Positions 38,429 through 50,190 are shown, counted from the stretch's first letter. The stretch: 64,000 nt of DNA from Adiantum capillus-veneris (GCA_014529385.2 CM043965.1:17559912-17623911), one strand, 5' to 3'. Numbers and translations are program-made. Notes: generated by a model from the sequence alone, not told the origin.

Positions 38429-39588
38429 GACAGCATTAATAGGCTCAAAATTTTATCAACCAGAATGGATCCTCCAGATTTCACGGTTATTTCCTTGAAT
38501 TCACTGCCAGTTTCTTTTAACTTGTCCTGGGCTAGCATTTTTGCTTTCTCTTCGTTTTCAACCGGTTGTTTTTGTTTTCTCATCTCATATCTTTTGCTTC
38601 TGCTCCTTTTGATTCTTTGAGAAGAAACTTTCGTGTTCGCCGAATCATCAGAGGAGTTGTGTTTCTTTTTCTTTGCCTGGGCTCTAGTGATTACCTTGAT
38701 TGGAACAATCGGTTCACTCTCTGATGAGCTACTAGGCATCACTTGGACTACGTTTACGATAGTTTTTCCCTTATTCAAAGGATTCTTAGGACAATCTTCC
38801 GGAAAGTGTCCTCCCTTTTTGCAACGTTGTATGCAATAGGCTTCAATTGGTTTGAAGTTTTTGTCAGGCTCTGGACATTCGTTCTTCCAATGGTCATCAG
38901 CACCACAGTTATGATAGTTTCCTGTTCTAGGCTTCATCATGGGTCTTCCCATGGGAGGTCTGACACCTTGATTAGCTACATAATACATTGGTGTGAGCTC
39001 TAGTGGAGCATAAGTCATGGTTTCTTCCATTGGTGGTGGATGTGTATTATACCAATCTCCTTCTACCATTACTGTAGATGGACTAGGCTCTGCATAGGGT
39101 GTAACAGGCACTAATGCTTGTTCATCTATGACTCCTTCCGAGTGCATGTACTTTACAGGCACTGCATTATGTCTTGGATATGGAGGTTGTTGTCCCAACA
39201 CAGGTTGAGGTCTTTCCATACGCATTGGTGGTCTTTGAGCTTGGGCCATATTAGGCTGATATCTGTACATGGATTGTCCTTGGGGCCTCATGGGCACGTA
39301 TTGAACATTCCCATCATACTTTGGTCTGAAGTAGCACTCGTGGGTCTCATGGTTGGTCCATTTACCTTCGATTGCACACCTTTTTTGTGGCTTAATTGGT
39401 TGTCCTTGTGGAGGTATCCCTTGTCCTAGTCCTCTCATAGGTGCTTTTTGCATATTGTTCATCATGTCATTCATCTTTTTAGCATATCTTCTATGGCTGA
39501 GAGTGGTGCCACGCAGCCGTTCCCACTTGTGCTGATTTAATGGATGTTGTCTTCTCACTTTGGTTATCCTTAGGAACATCTTCTTCAT
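38314..39588 (-). CDS. Gag C-terminal half of element D with zinc knuckles
   Basis: An open 424-codon frame, Pro/Gln/Met-rich (QPVLGQQPPYPRHNA), with a CHCC-like knuckle (NYHNCGADDHWKNECPEP) and a second, C-X3-C-X4-H-X4-C, at YCIQRCKKGGHFPEDCPKNP. A basic Ser-rich tail follows (KKKKHNSSDDSANTKVSSQR). Nucleocapsid function (RNA binding) is the family expectation. The upstream capsid part is in a separate frame at 39656-40205. Confidence 0.8.
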   Translation of the reverse strand: MKKMFLRITKVRRQHPLNQHKWERLRGTTLSHRRYAKKMNDMMNNMQKAPMRGLGQGIPPQGQPIKPQKRCAIEGKWTNHETHECYFRPKYDGNVQYVPMRPQGQSMYRYQPNMAQAQRPPMRMERPQPVLGQQPPYPRHNAVPVKYMHSEGVIDEQALVPVTPYAEPSPSTVMVEGDWYNTHPPPMEETMTYAPLELTPMYYVANQGVRPPMGRPMMKPRTGNYHNCGADDHWKNECPEPDKNFKPIEAYCIQRCKKGGHFPEDCPKNPLNKGKTIVNVVQVMPSSSSESEPIVPIKVITRAQAKKKKHNSSDDSANTKVSSQRIKRSRSKRYEMRKQKQPVENEEKAKMLAQDKLKETGSEFKEITVKSGGSILVDKILSLLMLSWKPTKQDLKQVKTWKTNGKTIHLQTWKQQSWRLIKIW

Positions 39589-39655
39589 TGAAGATCTCGC
39601 AATTCTCTCCTAGGTCAATAGCATTAGACACACACGCTTCTAGGGTTGTATGCTT

Positions 39656-40205
39656 TTAACTATAGAGTATAGCATGAAGTTCTTTGTTTAACAGTCCCTC
39701 CAGAAACAAAGATACAAGTCGTTCTTCTGCAGGTATCTCCATCTTTGGCCATCTGGCAATGTATTGTTTCATTCGAGTTGCACAATCCCTAACAGACTCA
39801 CCATGTTTTTGTTTAAAGCTGTAGATTTGAGCTATCGTATTATGTTTAATCCCCATTTTGGAACAAGCAGCTACAAATCCTTGATCTAATGTGTTCAAGT
39901 CCATGATTGACCTTGGTGGAATGTTTTGGAACCATGTCAAAGCTTTTCCTTCTAATGTCATTCCAAACCCCTCAAATTGAGTATGAAAATCGAATATACG
40001 CTCTGCTCTTAGCACTTGCTTAAAGCTTGCTAAGTTGTCATATGGATCCCCTGATCCACTGTATTTTCTGACCCATTTTTGAAAATCAGCTGATTTGACA
40101 CGTCTATTTGGTTCAACTCCAAGTTTTCTGGGAGTTGGTCCTGTTCCGAGTCCTTCAAACAAGTCTGTTGGAAATAGTAACTCATGTAGCCCTGGACCGG
40201 CTGAG
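39656..40205 (-). pseudogene. Gag capsid region of element D
   Basis: Frame: FQKWVRKYSGSGDPYDNLAS, FEGFGMTLEGKALTWFQNIP, NTIAQIYSFKQKHGESVRDC, RMKQYIARWPKMEIPAEERL, FLEGLLNKELHAIL, the standard retrotransposon Gag block. The N-terminus is cut at about 40205 (PGLHELLFPTDLFEGLG), where plus-strand chromovirus sequence begins. Confidence 0.85.
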
Positions 40206-41050
40206 TATGCTATTGATCCTGACTTTAGAGATCAACATAATGTCAACCCTTGCTTTGGGAAAGAAAGAGGAACCATTCAGCTTGTACAATGGTTATCTTC
40301 TCCATGGCAATAGGCTATGTGTTACCCACTCCCTTCATGAGAAAGTCATGTATGAATCCCATGCTCCTCCCTATATATGCTGGGCATAGAGGCATTCAAC
40401 CTACTCTCCATGGAGTAGAAACGTACTTCTATTGGCCTACCATGAAAGTGGACATACAAAAGTATGTTTCAAAATGTATAGTATGCCAAAAGACCAAGTA
40501 TGATAGAGGGAAACAACCTGCATTACTCCAGCCATTGCCTATCCCAAATTCACCATGGGAAAGTATATCCATGGATTTTATCTTTGGATTACCCAAGTCT
40601 ATCCATGGGAATACGAGAATATGGACAATATAGTTGACAGGTTTAGCAAGCAAGCACACTTTACTCCAGTCAAAAAGACTATTAAGGCACATCAAATGGC
40701 AACTCTCTTTATATCACAGATTTTCAAACACCATGGATTACCAACATCCATCGTGTCAAATAGAGATCCTAGTTTGACCAGTAATTTTTGGAAAGGTCTC
40801 TTTGAAAATCTAGGAACAAGATTAAATTTCTCTTCGGCCTATCACCCACAAACGGATGGCCAAAGTGAGATAGCCAATCTTACAATACTCAATCTACTAG
40901 AGACTTATGCTACCTAAGTAGATCAATGCTCACGATGGAAAAAGTACTTACCACTTGTAGAGTATGCCTACAATAATATTGTACATAGACATAAAAGTCC
41001 CTTGCTACTTAAAGTACATGGGAAGATCTTTGCTGCCGATGAGTATAGTT
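40206..41050 (+). pseudogene. Chromovirus F integrase
   Basis: Linker (EEPFSLYNGYLLHGNRLCVT, one frameshift), zinc-binding domain (HRGIQPTLHGVETYFYWPTM, KYVSKCIVCQKTKYDRGKQP), then catalytic core: WESISMDFIFGLPKS (D), a frameshift near 40630, VDRFSKQAHFTPVKKT, IVSNRDPSLTSNFW (D), YHPQTDGQSEIANLTI (E). A stop at 40915-40917 and later lesions break the rest (YLPLVEYAYNNIVHRHKSP). It lacks RT and Gag, being truncated at the junction with element D. Confidence 0.9.
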
Positions 41051-41614
41051 GATCATGACCTACAAGAATCTTTTTAGGAGGCTATATCCATCTCTCAACA
41101 AAGGCAAAAAGTTGTTGCTGATAAGCACAGAAGGGCTTTAAAGTTCAAAGAAAATGATTGGGTCTTACTTAAGTTTCCTAAGGCTCAATTGAGAGAAAGG
41201 ACAGGCAAAAATCCTACGGACCATCAAAACTATTATGCTAAGCTAGCAAAAAGATACTATGGTCCTTTCCAAATCTTGAAGCCCATCAATGAGATGGCTT
41301 ACCAACTCAAGTTGCCTAACCATTGGCTCATACACAATGCTTTTCATGTGAGCCTACTTGAGCCCTACAAAGGAGAGCCACCTAGTGAACCAATTATTGA
41401 AGACCCTCTCGAAGTTGAAGACCAAGAAGAGGTGCTTCAACCCGAAGCTATCCTTCGTCATGAAGACAAGGTACTACGACATGGTAAGATTATTCGACGG
41501 TATCTTATTAAGTTCAAAAATTATCCTTTTGAAGATGCTAGATGGATGCAAGGAATACAGCTTAAGGATAGTATGAACCTTGTCAATGCTTACAATATTG
41601 CTACATTAGAGTAA
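41051..41614 (+). CDS. Integrase C-terminus and chromodomain of F
   Basis: The open part starts at 41189 (141 codons), with WVLLKFPKAQLRERTGKNPT just upstream. It holds the GPY/F-like region (LAKRYYGPFQILKPINEMAY, FHVSLLEPYKGEPP) and a chromodomain (KIIRRYLIKFKNYPFEDARW). Chromodomains direct insertion to specific chromatin in chromoviruses. It terminates at 41612-41614 and is followed by non-coding sequence. Confidence 0.85.
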
Positions 41615-42129
41615 GCAAATGTACAAATTTCTTTTAAATGACCAATGTTTTTAAGACTAGTTCTTTTCTTCATTGTGCACAAATTTAAATAGTATGCATG
41701 CTTAGAATCATGTTTGTGATAACGACGTCTCTCAACCACCAAGTAGAATTTGTCACTCTACTTGCGAGAATGAAATGGACTAAAGAGCAGACATGCTTGC
41801 GACAGCTATGTCTCCCAAGCACCAAATGGATTAGTCATCCATCTTGGAAAGATGTCGTAGGGTAAAAAGAGATCCTCTACCCGCTAAGCAAGATTAATTA
41901 ATGACTAAGGCTTTATCTTTTCTACCTCATAGTCGAGGACGACTATGATTTCAAGAGAGAGGTAACGTCATAAAATCTAATATCTAATATGTAACATTTA
42001 ATGCACTAGTAACTTGTGTGTAGTGGAAATTGATAACATTGTGAGCATTTCATTAAAAACAAGTTCCTAATGAGCATAGAGAGAGTACTTAATATGAGTG
42101 TTACCATATACATGTGGTAGTGATTTGTG
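41615..42129 (+). other. 3' untranslated region of F
   Basis: Non-coding. A purine tract CAAGAGAGAGG (near 41953) precedes GTCATAAAATCTAATATCTAA, a string that recurs at 55890-55910, suggesting the start of the F-family LTR at about 41967. The matching LTR end is not visible because copia sequence follows. Confidence 0.45.
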
Positions 42130-42328
42130 TGAACACACTAGGACCGCCGGGGCATTTTTTCCCTCTTTAGGAGGTTTTTTCCCCGTGCATTGTATGTACG
42201 TCCATCACTCTAGAGCTATCTATCTTTCCATTGCACACTAAGTAATATACTCTCTATTGTGTGCCTTGAGCTAATTCCTTCGTCTTCTCCAACATGTGTG
42301 CATTTCTATGCAACCCTAATTCCAACAA
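42130..42328 (+). repeat. Copia LTR end (plus strand)
   Basis: Matches the minus-strand copy at 33037-33200 and ends CAACCCTAATTCCAACA directly before a primer site, so this is the downstream end of a 5' LTR. Its upstream boundary is uncertain. Confidence 0.65.
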
Positions 42329-42329
42329 T

Positions 42330-42341
42330 TGGTATCATAGC
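42330..42341 (+). other. Primer-binding site of the copia fragment
   Basis: TGGTATCATAGC, one mismatch from the initiator tRNA-Met primer TGGTATCAGAGC. About 220 bases of interior follow (42342-42562), with a coding-like piece (DFYGDVDYDTPTIGV) but no recognisable Gag, before the CACTA element. Confidence 0.75.
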
Positions 42342-42589
42342 AGGTAGAATAATTTGTACAACAACTCTAATTCATCTTCATCTTAGCCAAAGGATTTCTA
42401 TGGGGATGTGGATTATGATACCCCAACAATTGGAGTGAGTTTATTTATACATTTTGCTTATTGTGATTTAGCTTCAATCAAAGGCTTTTGGTGAGAACAA
42501 GGGTTCCTTTATCCTAATAATAGTTAGAATATTGATTGATATGTCATATGTTTACAAAACCTTTACACTACAAGAGGTTGTGTGCTCTT

Positions 42590-42830
42590 GTGACGCTGTT
42601 AGCGACGGAAATACACTGGGTTTTTATAACCCCCGACGTCGCTAAAACCGTCGCTACGAGCGTCGCTACGAGAGCGTCGCTATAAACGTCGCTATATGCG
42701 TCGCTATAAGCGTCGCTATATAGAGACGCTCATAGCGACGGTTATAGCTACGTTTACACAGAAGACTACAGCGACGCTCATAGCGATGCTACAGAGCCAT
42801 AAATAGCAAAGGTTATAGCGACGCCCGAGA
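42590..42830. repeat. Subterminal repeat array, left end of CACTA copy 1
   Basis: GCGTCGCTA(T/C) and its complement occur about ten times in both orientations within 240 bases (for example CGTCGCTATATGCGTCGCTA). In CACTA elements such repeats bind the TNPA-type protein that synapses the ends. Confidence 0.8.
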
Positions 42831-42842
42831 GAATTTTTTTTT

Positions 42843-42871
42843 GGTGGCAGGGCATTGAATGCCCTGCCACC
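42843..42871. repeat. 29-bp palindrome at the left end of CACTA copy 1
   Basis: GGTGGCAGGGCATT, one G, and its exact reverse complement. Copy 2 retains only the left arm (near 56295), having lost the right arm. Confidence 0.85.
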
Positions 42872-43189
42872 CATCAACCATATTGTACTTGATTGAGTTT
42901 TTAAAAAAAGTGCAAGGGTAGATAATAGACCCAAAATAGTCACCCACAAGACGCATTGTTTGCAAAATTGACAATTGTACACATCATAGGCAAAATGAAT
43001 TGATTGGCAAATGTAATAATGACAATTGTACAACATCATAGGCATAAAGAATTGATTGGCAAAAGGAACTGCGGTGACAAATGTAATAATATACATGGTT
43101 CAAAAAGACGTATAAAATCCGTCTCATGATACATAAGCTATGAGAAACCCTAAACTAATGCTATCTAGCTACGGCTAAACTGACGTCGT

Positions 43190-44499
43190 CTAGTCAGACG
43201 TCTCATCGCGTCCAAGCGGCGTATTTGTCGGATTCTGCAAAAAAAGACAATAAGACAGCTTTCAGTAAGTATAAACATATAACGACATTTATAAAACAAT
43301 ACAAAAAATAGAAAAGAGTAAACCCTAATACTAACCATGCCGCCGCGAGAACTGAGAATGTCCATCAGGGCGTTTAAGCCCTTCCTGTCTGCGTACTCGC
43401 GCTCGTACGGTGTGGGATCACGTCCTGTCATCGACCACAGTCAAAACATACAAAGATTTCATTATGTTAGAATTAAAAAACTCATAAACCCTAAACTATC
43501 GAACATAAAGAGCAATGCGAAAACACTTACAAAATCGGCCTCAAATGATGCCCATCCACCGCTCCCCAAGTGGTGCGAGCTCCCTGCCTCTACTCGCGCT
43601 CTGGCTACATCCTTTTGTTGCTTCCACTTGTCGAGATTCTCGCGCGCTGCTTTCTTCGCATTCTTCCAATCTTCTTTGGCCAGCCAATCTGGCCTGTTCC
43701 ACCCATTCTTGATTGCTTTTTGCACTTCGGAACGCTTGTGTTTGCAGTATTCGCGCATTCAAATCTTCATCAGGTCTTCATTGAAGAGTTGATCCCGTGT
43801 TGGAACGAGAAACTCATCATGAAGTATGCTGATGACTCTGTTTTTTAAATCACTTGGTACTTCACTCCATTTGTTTAGTATGTAGTGTCTAAACAGCTGA
43901 GAGAAAAGACCACGCATGCGCGAGATCACCTTCTTGCCGTCATCATCCATGATGATGCCGCCGCTGAAGTCGACGGAGTAAGACAAGCCCTCTGGCCGGT
44001 GACGTGTGAACCTGGGTGTCCCGGCAGGGGTCTCTAGCGGCGTGTCGATGGGGGTACGGACGTCAGGTGTCTCCACCGGCGTCTGGGCCCCGAAGCGAGG
44101 AGTGTCGAGTGGGGTGGCTCCTGGCGGACTAGGTAGAGGTGTGTAGCTTCTAGGAACAATCAGCCGTGCAAAACCTGGCGTAGATGGCGATGTTGTGGCT
44201 GGTGTGGGGGCGGGCAAAGAAGGGGAGGGTAAAGAGCCTCGTCGAACACGAGGCGGTGTGGAGGCATCGGTGGCGGAATCCACACAACAACCGCCACCAC
44301 CACCACTAGAGCACCGGTGTCTAGACGAGTGTGAAGCTTGTCTCGTTGACGCCGAAGCTTCGGAGCACGCCGAATGCTTCGAAAGAGAGGGAGATGCGGA
44401 TAGAGTAGGAACGCGCGATGATGCGCCAGAGCGATGACGCTCCACGTACCACTGTCTCTGCTGCGGTGACAAAGAAGAAAGAAACTCCTCATCATCCAT
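43190..44499 (-). pseudogene. Transposase_24-type (Ptta/En/Spm) protein, CACTA copy 1
   Basis: Three exons: 44499-43531 (MDDEEFLSSLSPQQRQWYVE start just after an acceptor-like GCAG), 43438-43336 and 43234-43190. Exon 1 has a Ser/Pro/Thr-rich region, then the conserved domain (RGLFSQLFRHYILNKWSEVP, a CKHKRSEVQKAIKNGWNRPD block, GGWASFEADF). A CGA-to-TGA stop at 43759-43761 truncates it, and the exon 2 acceptor AG has become TG near 43439 compared with copy 2. It would bind element ends or assist transposition. It is related to 57989-56681. Confidence 0.8.
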
Positions 44500-44774
44500 A
44501 CCTGCATTAAACACACGAATATTTAAACTTAATATTGAATGAATTATAGAGTAGACAATGACGCAAAGACCATTAAATACAATGACGTAATGACGCATAT
44601 AAATACAATGACGCAATGAATTGAGTGATAGAAGAGGCAAGTCAAAAACTCAGAATTTTCAATCAAAAGATGTGAGCGCGAGTAGAAAAGAGCGTTATAC
44701 ACTATGGAAGGTACTTAGAGAGCCAGAGCTTTTACAACACGGAGCAAAATTGTTCAAATACAATTTTTGTGGCT

Positions 44775-47700
44775 TTAAGAGATCTCTCTCTCATCCTCGC
44801 ATAACTCAGCATAACTTCCTATATCTATATAGAGCTCTCCGTTTAAACACATATCCTCTGTTTCATTTTGTAGCTCCTCTGCATGCACCCCATATAGAGT
44901 AGTAGCATCTTGATGCTCGTCTGGCACCACCGCAGCGGCTTCTGATTGAGCATCTTCTCTGATCTCCTCCATTGATGCTGTTCTGATTGGCACATGGTAG
45001 CCTTCATACGTCCTTGCACTACAAGGGGCTACCTCTATGACGTACCACCAGTTTGATGTAGACTTTGTAGGATGAAATATTACCTGCCAGAGCCACATAA
45101 CTTACATGAGAGCTTTCAAGCACATAACTTGTAAAAGGGGGATGTTAACTATTTACATACTTACTTGTTCACAATGCTCGGGTAGTACGAAAGTGTCTCT
45201 TAGGTCAGTCCATTTCTTAGTAGAATCCACCTCAAGAAAACCAGACTCTCCTCTACGCACAGTAGCGTTGCGACCCTCCATGATTATCTTGAACCATTGC
45301 ACGTCGAACAAGTCGACAGAAAATCCTCTGTCGATCCTCAAAATCTCTTGCAGCGTGCCGAAGTAAGTGAGTTCCGCCACCACAGGATCTGCATCAAAGG
45401 AACGTCGTCGACTAGACTGTTCAAATTTTGCCATGATTCCACAATCTTGAGTAAAACGCTTTTTGTCGATTCGTTCCACCCTAAAATATCGACCTTTACA
45501 CCATGCTGCTGTGTATGACTTATACTACAACGAACAAAGATTATGAGTGGCCGTTCAAACGTTTATAAATAAAGTCACTTGCTAGTCGTACATTGCAAAC
45601 TTACCTTGGTCGCGCAACCCCGAGAGTACTCCCACTCTTCCTCAGTCACTTCGTCACCGCATTGTTGTGCGCTTTTCAATTGGTTGTGCAACCATCTTAA
45701 GCTCATGAAGGTTGGTAGGCTCTCCAGAACCGCTGGATAGTGCATCGGTGGTCGTCTTCCCCGTCTCCACTCGATTCGTGCCCTTTGTCGCTCTTGCTTT
45801 GCATCCTCATATTGTGAAATCCACTTTTGCATCACTGGATTGTGAAGCATGCAAAATCGGTTGATTTTAGCCTCTAGATCTTCCGTCATCTTCTTCTCAA
45901 CACCGAGATTGCACATGACAATCCCAGATATGCGCTCATCATCTATGGTTCGCCATAGCGTGTCCCGGGCTTTATCAAATCCGTCTAGCCACTCTCCAAT
46001 GTACACTAGGGACTCTGATACCAACCAACCTTCTGCCATGCTACCCTCCGGACGTGCCTTTTGACGCACATATCCCTTAAGCGTTTTCATGAAACGTTCT
46101 AAGAAGAACATCCATCTGGAATGAACTGTGCCAGCTATTTCCACCTCATCAACTATGTGAACAAGAAGATGCACCTGAATGGTTAGCATGGTAGTAGGAA
46201 AATGTTTCTCAAACATGCACACAAGCTCCGCAGCATTTAGTTTGGCGAATGGTATGGAGTCTACGTTGATCTCCTTTTGTGAGATCCATTGCACCAGCTT
46301 TGCAAGTTTGTAGATTGTGTTACGGATGTCGAGAGACAAACATCCCTCAATGGCAACCGGTAAAATAAACTGTAAAGTATGTGCAGCAATGATATTAAAG
46401 TCCACATTTTATGCAATGATATTAAAGTCCACTATGAACGTACCTGACACATTTTATGCCAATCGTGTGACTTCAAACCGGTAAGCTTTCCTTCTTTAGT
46501 AAAACACGTTCGGAGCGAGTGCATTACGCCAGTGGGGGTCCGCAAAGATCGAATGGTCTCTTTTACTTTGCGTTCTTGGGCTCCTGTGAAAATCCATGGT
46601 GCTTTAGGGAGTTTTATCGATCCATCAGACGCTGTTTGCGGCCAATATTGCTCCATACGATCCACATTTCTAAGGTCAACTCTGGCTCCCAAAGTATCTT
46701 TCTTGCCGGTCAGATGGTCCCATAGTAGATTACCCACATTCTTGAATATGTGCATTGGATCGAGCAAGTGATTGATCATGAGTCGGGGCCAGTATGGTAA
46801 CTCGTACCATAGAGATAGTCTCTTCATCCCTGGAGGCAATCCGTCATCGCACATCTCCTTCTGCTCTAACCATGCTGTGCAGACATCCTTGGTGGCTCTC
46901 TTCCCAAAAAGCCGTCGCGTAACACATGATTCTCTGGAAGATACGCTTGATGACCTTCGTAGATTTGCTTCTTCAGTGAGGGTGCCCTACGTGCATTCAG
47001 TCTAGGTCCACATGTGACACATGCTCTGTATCCGCTTGTTTGAAGCCCTGCATGTATACACATGATAATAGATCAACTATGGGAAAAAACAAGATTTACA
47101 GTGTCTGAGTGAGGAGTGTCAATAGATCACCTGAGCATTCTGTTAGCCCGGGATAGTCATGCATGGTCCACATTAGAATGCCTCTGATCAAAGCATTCCG
47201 TCGTCCTGTGTGTCGGCTCATATCCACCACCTCTATGCCAATCCACAATTGTTGTAGCTCTTCCAATAGTGGACGAAGATACACATCCATATTCCCCACT
47301 TTATATCGCCCTGGCACAATCAAGCTTAGCCATAGGTGCCCCTTCTTCGTAGTCAACCACGGGGGAATGTTGTAGTTGACGATGACAACGGGCCATACAC
47401 TGTAAGATGTTGATCTTTGACCAAATGGATTTACGCCATCCATAGCCAGGCCTAAGCGCAAATTTCGAGCTTCCCTGGCAAAATCCGACCATGTTCCATC
47501 TATATGTTTCCAGGCTGCGCAATCTGCAGGAATTCGTAGCACACCATCCGAAGATTTATTCTCCTCATGCCATGATGCTAGGGCGGCCATGGACTTACAT
47601 TCGAAGAAATGCTTGATGCGAGGAAGCAGAGGAAAATGTCGCAAAACCTTTTGTGGAATTTTTGTCCCGTGGAGATCTACTCGATATCTTTCGGAATCAC

Positions 47701-48499
47701 ATTTCGGACACTTCTCCATGTCTATGTATTCCCCTCTGAAAAGAATGCAGTCATTAGGACAAGCGTGGATAGAATTGTAATCCATCCCCAAGTTTCGCAA
47801 AATCTTTCTTGCTTCATCTCGGGAATCTGGCATCACATTGTCAGCTGGTAGTATGTGCTCTTTAAGCAATCTACACAACATAAAAATACGATACAGTCGT
47901 GTAAAAATCTATCAGATCATTATACATTTAGAGTTTTATTAAAGTAAACTAATTGTAATAGATCACCTGAAAAGCGCTGTGACGCTAGTGTCACTCCATC
48001 CAAACTTTGCCTGCATGTTGAGAAGAACCAGGAGTGCTTTCAATCTAGACATACGTGCTCCATTATACAATGGCGTATCGGCTTCACTTTTCATATCATC
48101 ATAGATAAGCCTTTCTGAATCCATGATCGTCTCGATCATTTCATCAATCTCGGGCTCAAACATTGCCTCGTTGGGAATGTGCTCTGCATGATCATCCCCC
48201 GAGCTGTCAGAGGCTACATCTTGTGGCCTCACATATGCTGCTTGACCAAAGCGCCTGCGAACACGTCTATTGGGTTGCAAGATTGCTGCTTGTTGGCCAG
48301 CGTCAGAGTCCAACGAGTTATAATTGGCAACAACTCGATCTATAATAGATGGATCGAACTCGCCAAATTCGCGAACGTGCTGCAAAGAAACACGTCTTGT
48401 CCGTCGCACAGCATGCTTGCATTGATTACAAGGACATAAGACCCTCGTTGAGAGATAGGTGTTTCGGTTGGACGGTCCCACATCCTTGTCACTACTCAT
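44775..48499 (-). pseudogene. TNP2-type transposase of CACTA copy 1
   Basis: Six exons by splice sites: 48499-47967, 47870-47131, 47047-46444, 46369-45605, 45524-45165 and 45083-44775, with GT/AG ends and phases that match. Domains in order: a Transpos_assoc-like start (VLCPCNQCKHAVRRTRRVSL), Transposase_21 (LGMDYNSIHACPNDCILFRG, IPPWLTTKKGHLWLSLIVPG, WTMHDYPGLTECSGD, YELPYWPRLMINHLLDPMHI), DUF4218 (FILPVAIEGCLSLDIRNTIY, RWMFFLERFMKTLKGYVRQK) and DUF4216 (LTYFGTLQEILRIDRGFSVD). It cuts and pastes the element. A one-base deletion near 46874 shifts the frame in exon 3; otherwise the gene is open. Confidence 0.9.
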
Positions 48500-48561
48500 A
48501 ATGAGGATAAAAATCTTATAACCTGGACAACAAATTTAATATTCTATTGGCATTCTTCGTC

Positions 48562-48625
<64 letters not shown>

Positions 48626-49816
48626 ACCTCACATTCTCTAGTCATGTCCAATCCCCGCACACCTCGGTCTAGAGGTGCACGGAGATCAGAACCACCGGGT
48701 TATAATCTCGTCTTTATTGGTCAATACCTATATTTGTGGGTACAAGAAATCTACACACCCACGTCTACATGATACTGCATGTAGTGGACAAAACCCCTTT
48801 GCCTCTTCTCTAGCTGTAGCACTTCACAGCATCTTAACATCTTTTCACAGTAGATCTTTTCACTGTTCGTCTAACTCTAAACCCTAAACCGTAAGTAATT
48901 CTTGCGTGGACTCAATCTAACGTAAATAAGCGTAAATCTAAATAAACGTAAATCTAACTAAAAATAAACCTAAATCTAATTTAACGTAAGTCTACATCTA
49001 ACCTAATCTTTAACGTCTTTTGGGATAGTTTCCTACGATGTTAAAACTCTCTTCTTCTTGTGTGTGTGTGTGTGTGTGGGTGGGTAAACCTAAATAAACC
49101 TAAGTCTAATCTAATATAACATAAATCTAAATCCAACGTAAATTATGTTATATTAAAAACAAAGAACTAAACTAACAGGATTATAAGAACCTTAAAACTG
49201 ATTTAACACATAATTTTTCACATAACTCGGCAAGAGTTGGCATTCTCATCACTAAAGATGTGAGAGTTAACTTCCGGCGGTGACGCTGCCTCATCTCCAT
49301 CCACATCTGACGACAGCAATTGGCCCTTTAGACCGTTCTTGCTCTTGTTACTAACTTTGAAGTTGCTGTTGAATGACTAGAGGTTGTCTAGATGGTCATT
49401 GTGTCGGGGATGTAGTGACTCTTGCCGCCCTGAAGATCCACCTTCTTCCCTATCTTCTGAAGACATTTCACCAGTACTTTTGGATCGACGGAGCCCACCA
49501 TGAGTGAAGGCAGCAATACCCTATATTCCATTGAGGGCTTTCTTCACCCGCTTCATGCAGGCATCGCAGTCTATGGAGACCTAAATCTAATCTAATATAA
49601 CGTAAATCTAAATCTAGCGTAAATAAACGTAAATCTAGTTAAAAATAAACCTAAATCTAATCTAATTTAACTTAAATAAACCTAAATCTAATTTAACGTA
49701 AGTCTACATCTAACCTAATCTTTAACGTCTTTTAGGATAGTTTCCTACGACGTTATAACTCTCTTCTTCTTGTGTGTGTGCGCGTGTGTGGATGTGTGTG
49801 CCAATAAAAAGAGATA
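48500..49816. other. 5' region of the TNP2 gene, CACTA copy 1
   Basis: Contains (CT)n at 48565-48623, a short CTAAACCCTAAACC telomere-like word near 48875, and long stretches of degenerate AAATCTAA / AACGTAAATCTAA / AACCTAAATCTAA words at 48900-49150 and 49580-49700. No ORF supported. A minus-strand promoter for the transposase is expected here, but I cannot place it. Confidence 0.5.
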
Positions 49817-49920
49817 AATGGTATAACCTTTCTATCACCCATGCCAAGTATGATAGATTGATTATGCCATTTCCCTCTTGAATAATAGGTCTTGAGTTCA
49901 ACTCCTCGTCGGCTAGATCT
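49817..49920 (+). repeat. tRNA-like module, CACTA copy 1
   Basis: GATAGATTGATTATGCC followed ~33 bases later by GAGTTCAACTCCTCGTCGGC resembles box A and box B of an RNA polymerase III promoter. The same module occurs three times in copy 2 (63133-63540). It could be a tRNA-derived SINE remnant. Confidence 0.35.
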
Positions 49921-49974
49921 TTAGGTCTTTTAATTTTAATTAGTTTCCTACGACGTTAAATTAGTTTCTCTCTC

Positions 49975-50190
49975 TTTCTCTCTCAATGTGTGTGCGTTTT
50001 TTTGGATCGTATGCATGTTTTCTCTCTCTTTTCCTCTCTCAATGTGTGCGTTTTTTGTTTATGCATGTTCTCTCTCTCTTTTCCTCTCTCAATGCGTGCG
50101 TTTTTTGTTTATGCATGCTCTCTCTCTCTTTTTCTCTCTCAATGTGTGTGTGCATTCTTTGTTTATGTATGTGTGTGTGCGTTTTTGTTT
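49975..50190. repeat. 50-bp tandem repeat, CACTA copy 1
   Basis: The words CTCTCTCAATG-TGTGCG-TTTTTTGTTTATGCATG recur with starts near 49985, 50041, 50091 and 50141. A similar array is at 63706-63860 in copy 2. The long open frames through it are repeat artefacts. Confidence 0.7.

Noticed and set aside
43337-43848. Plus-strand open frames of 90-150 codons opposite the Transposase_24 gene (also 56830-57335)
   Set aside because: Antisense shadows of a well-supported minus-strand gene; the plus-strand products resemble no protein and share the minus-strand codon structure.
48860-48900. Telomere-like CTAAACCCTAAACC (and TTTAGGG-like words at 19990-20090)
   Set aside because: At most two units, degenerate and embedded in transposon or microsatellite-rich DNA; not a telomere or a clear interstitial array.
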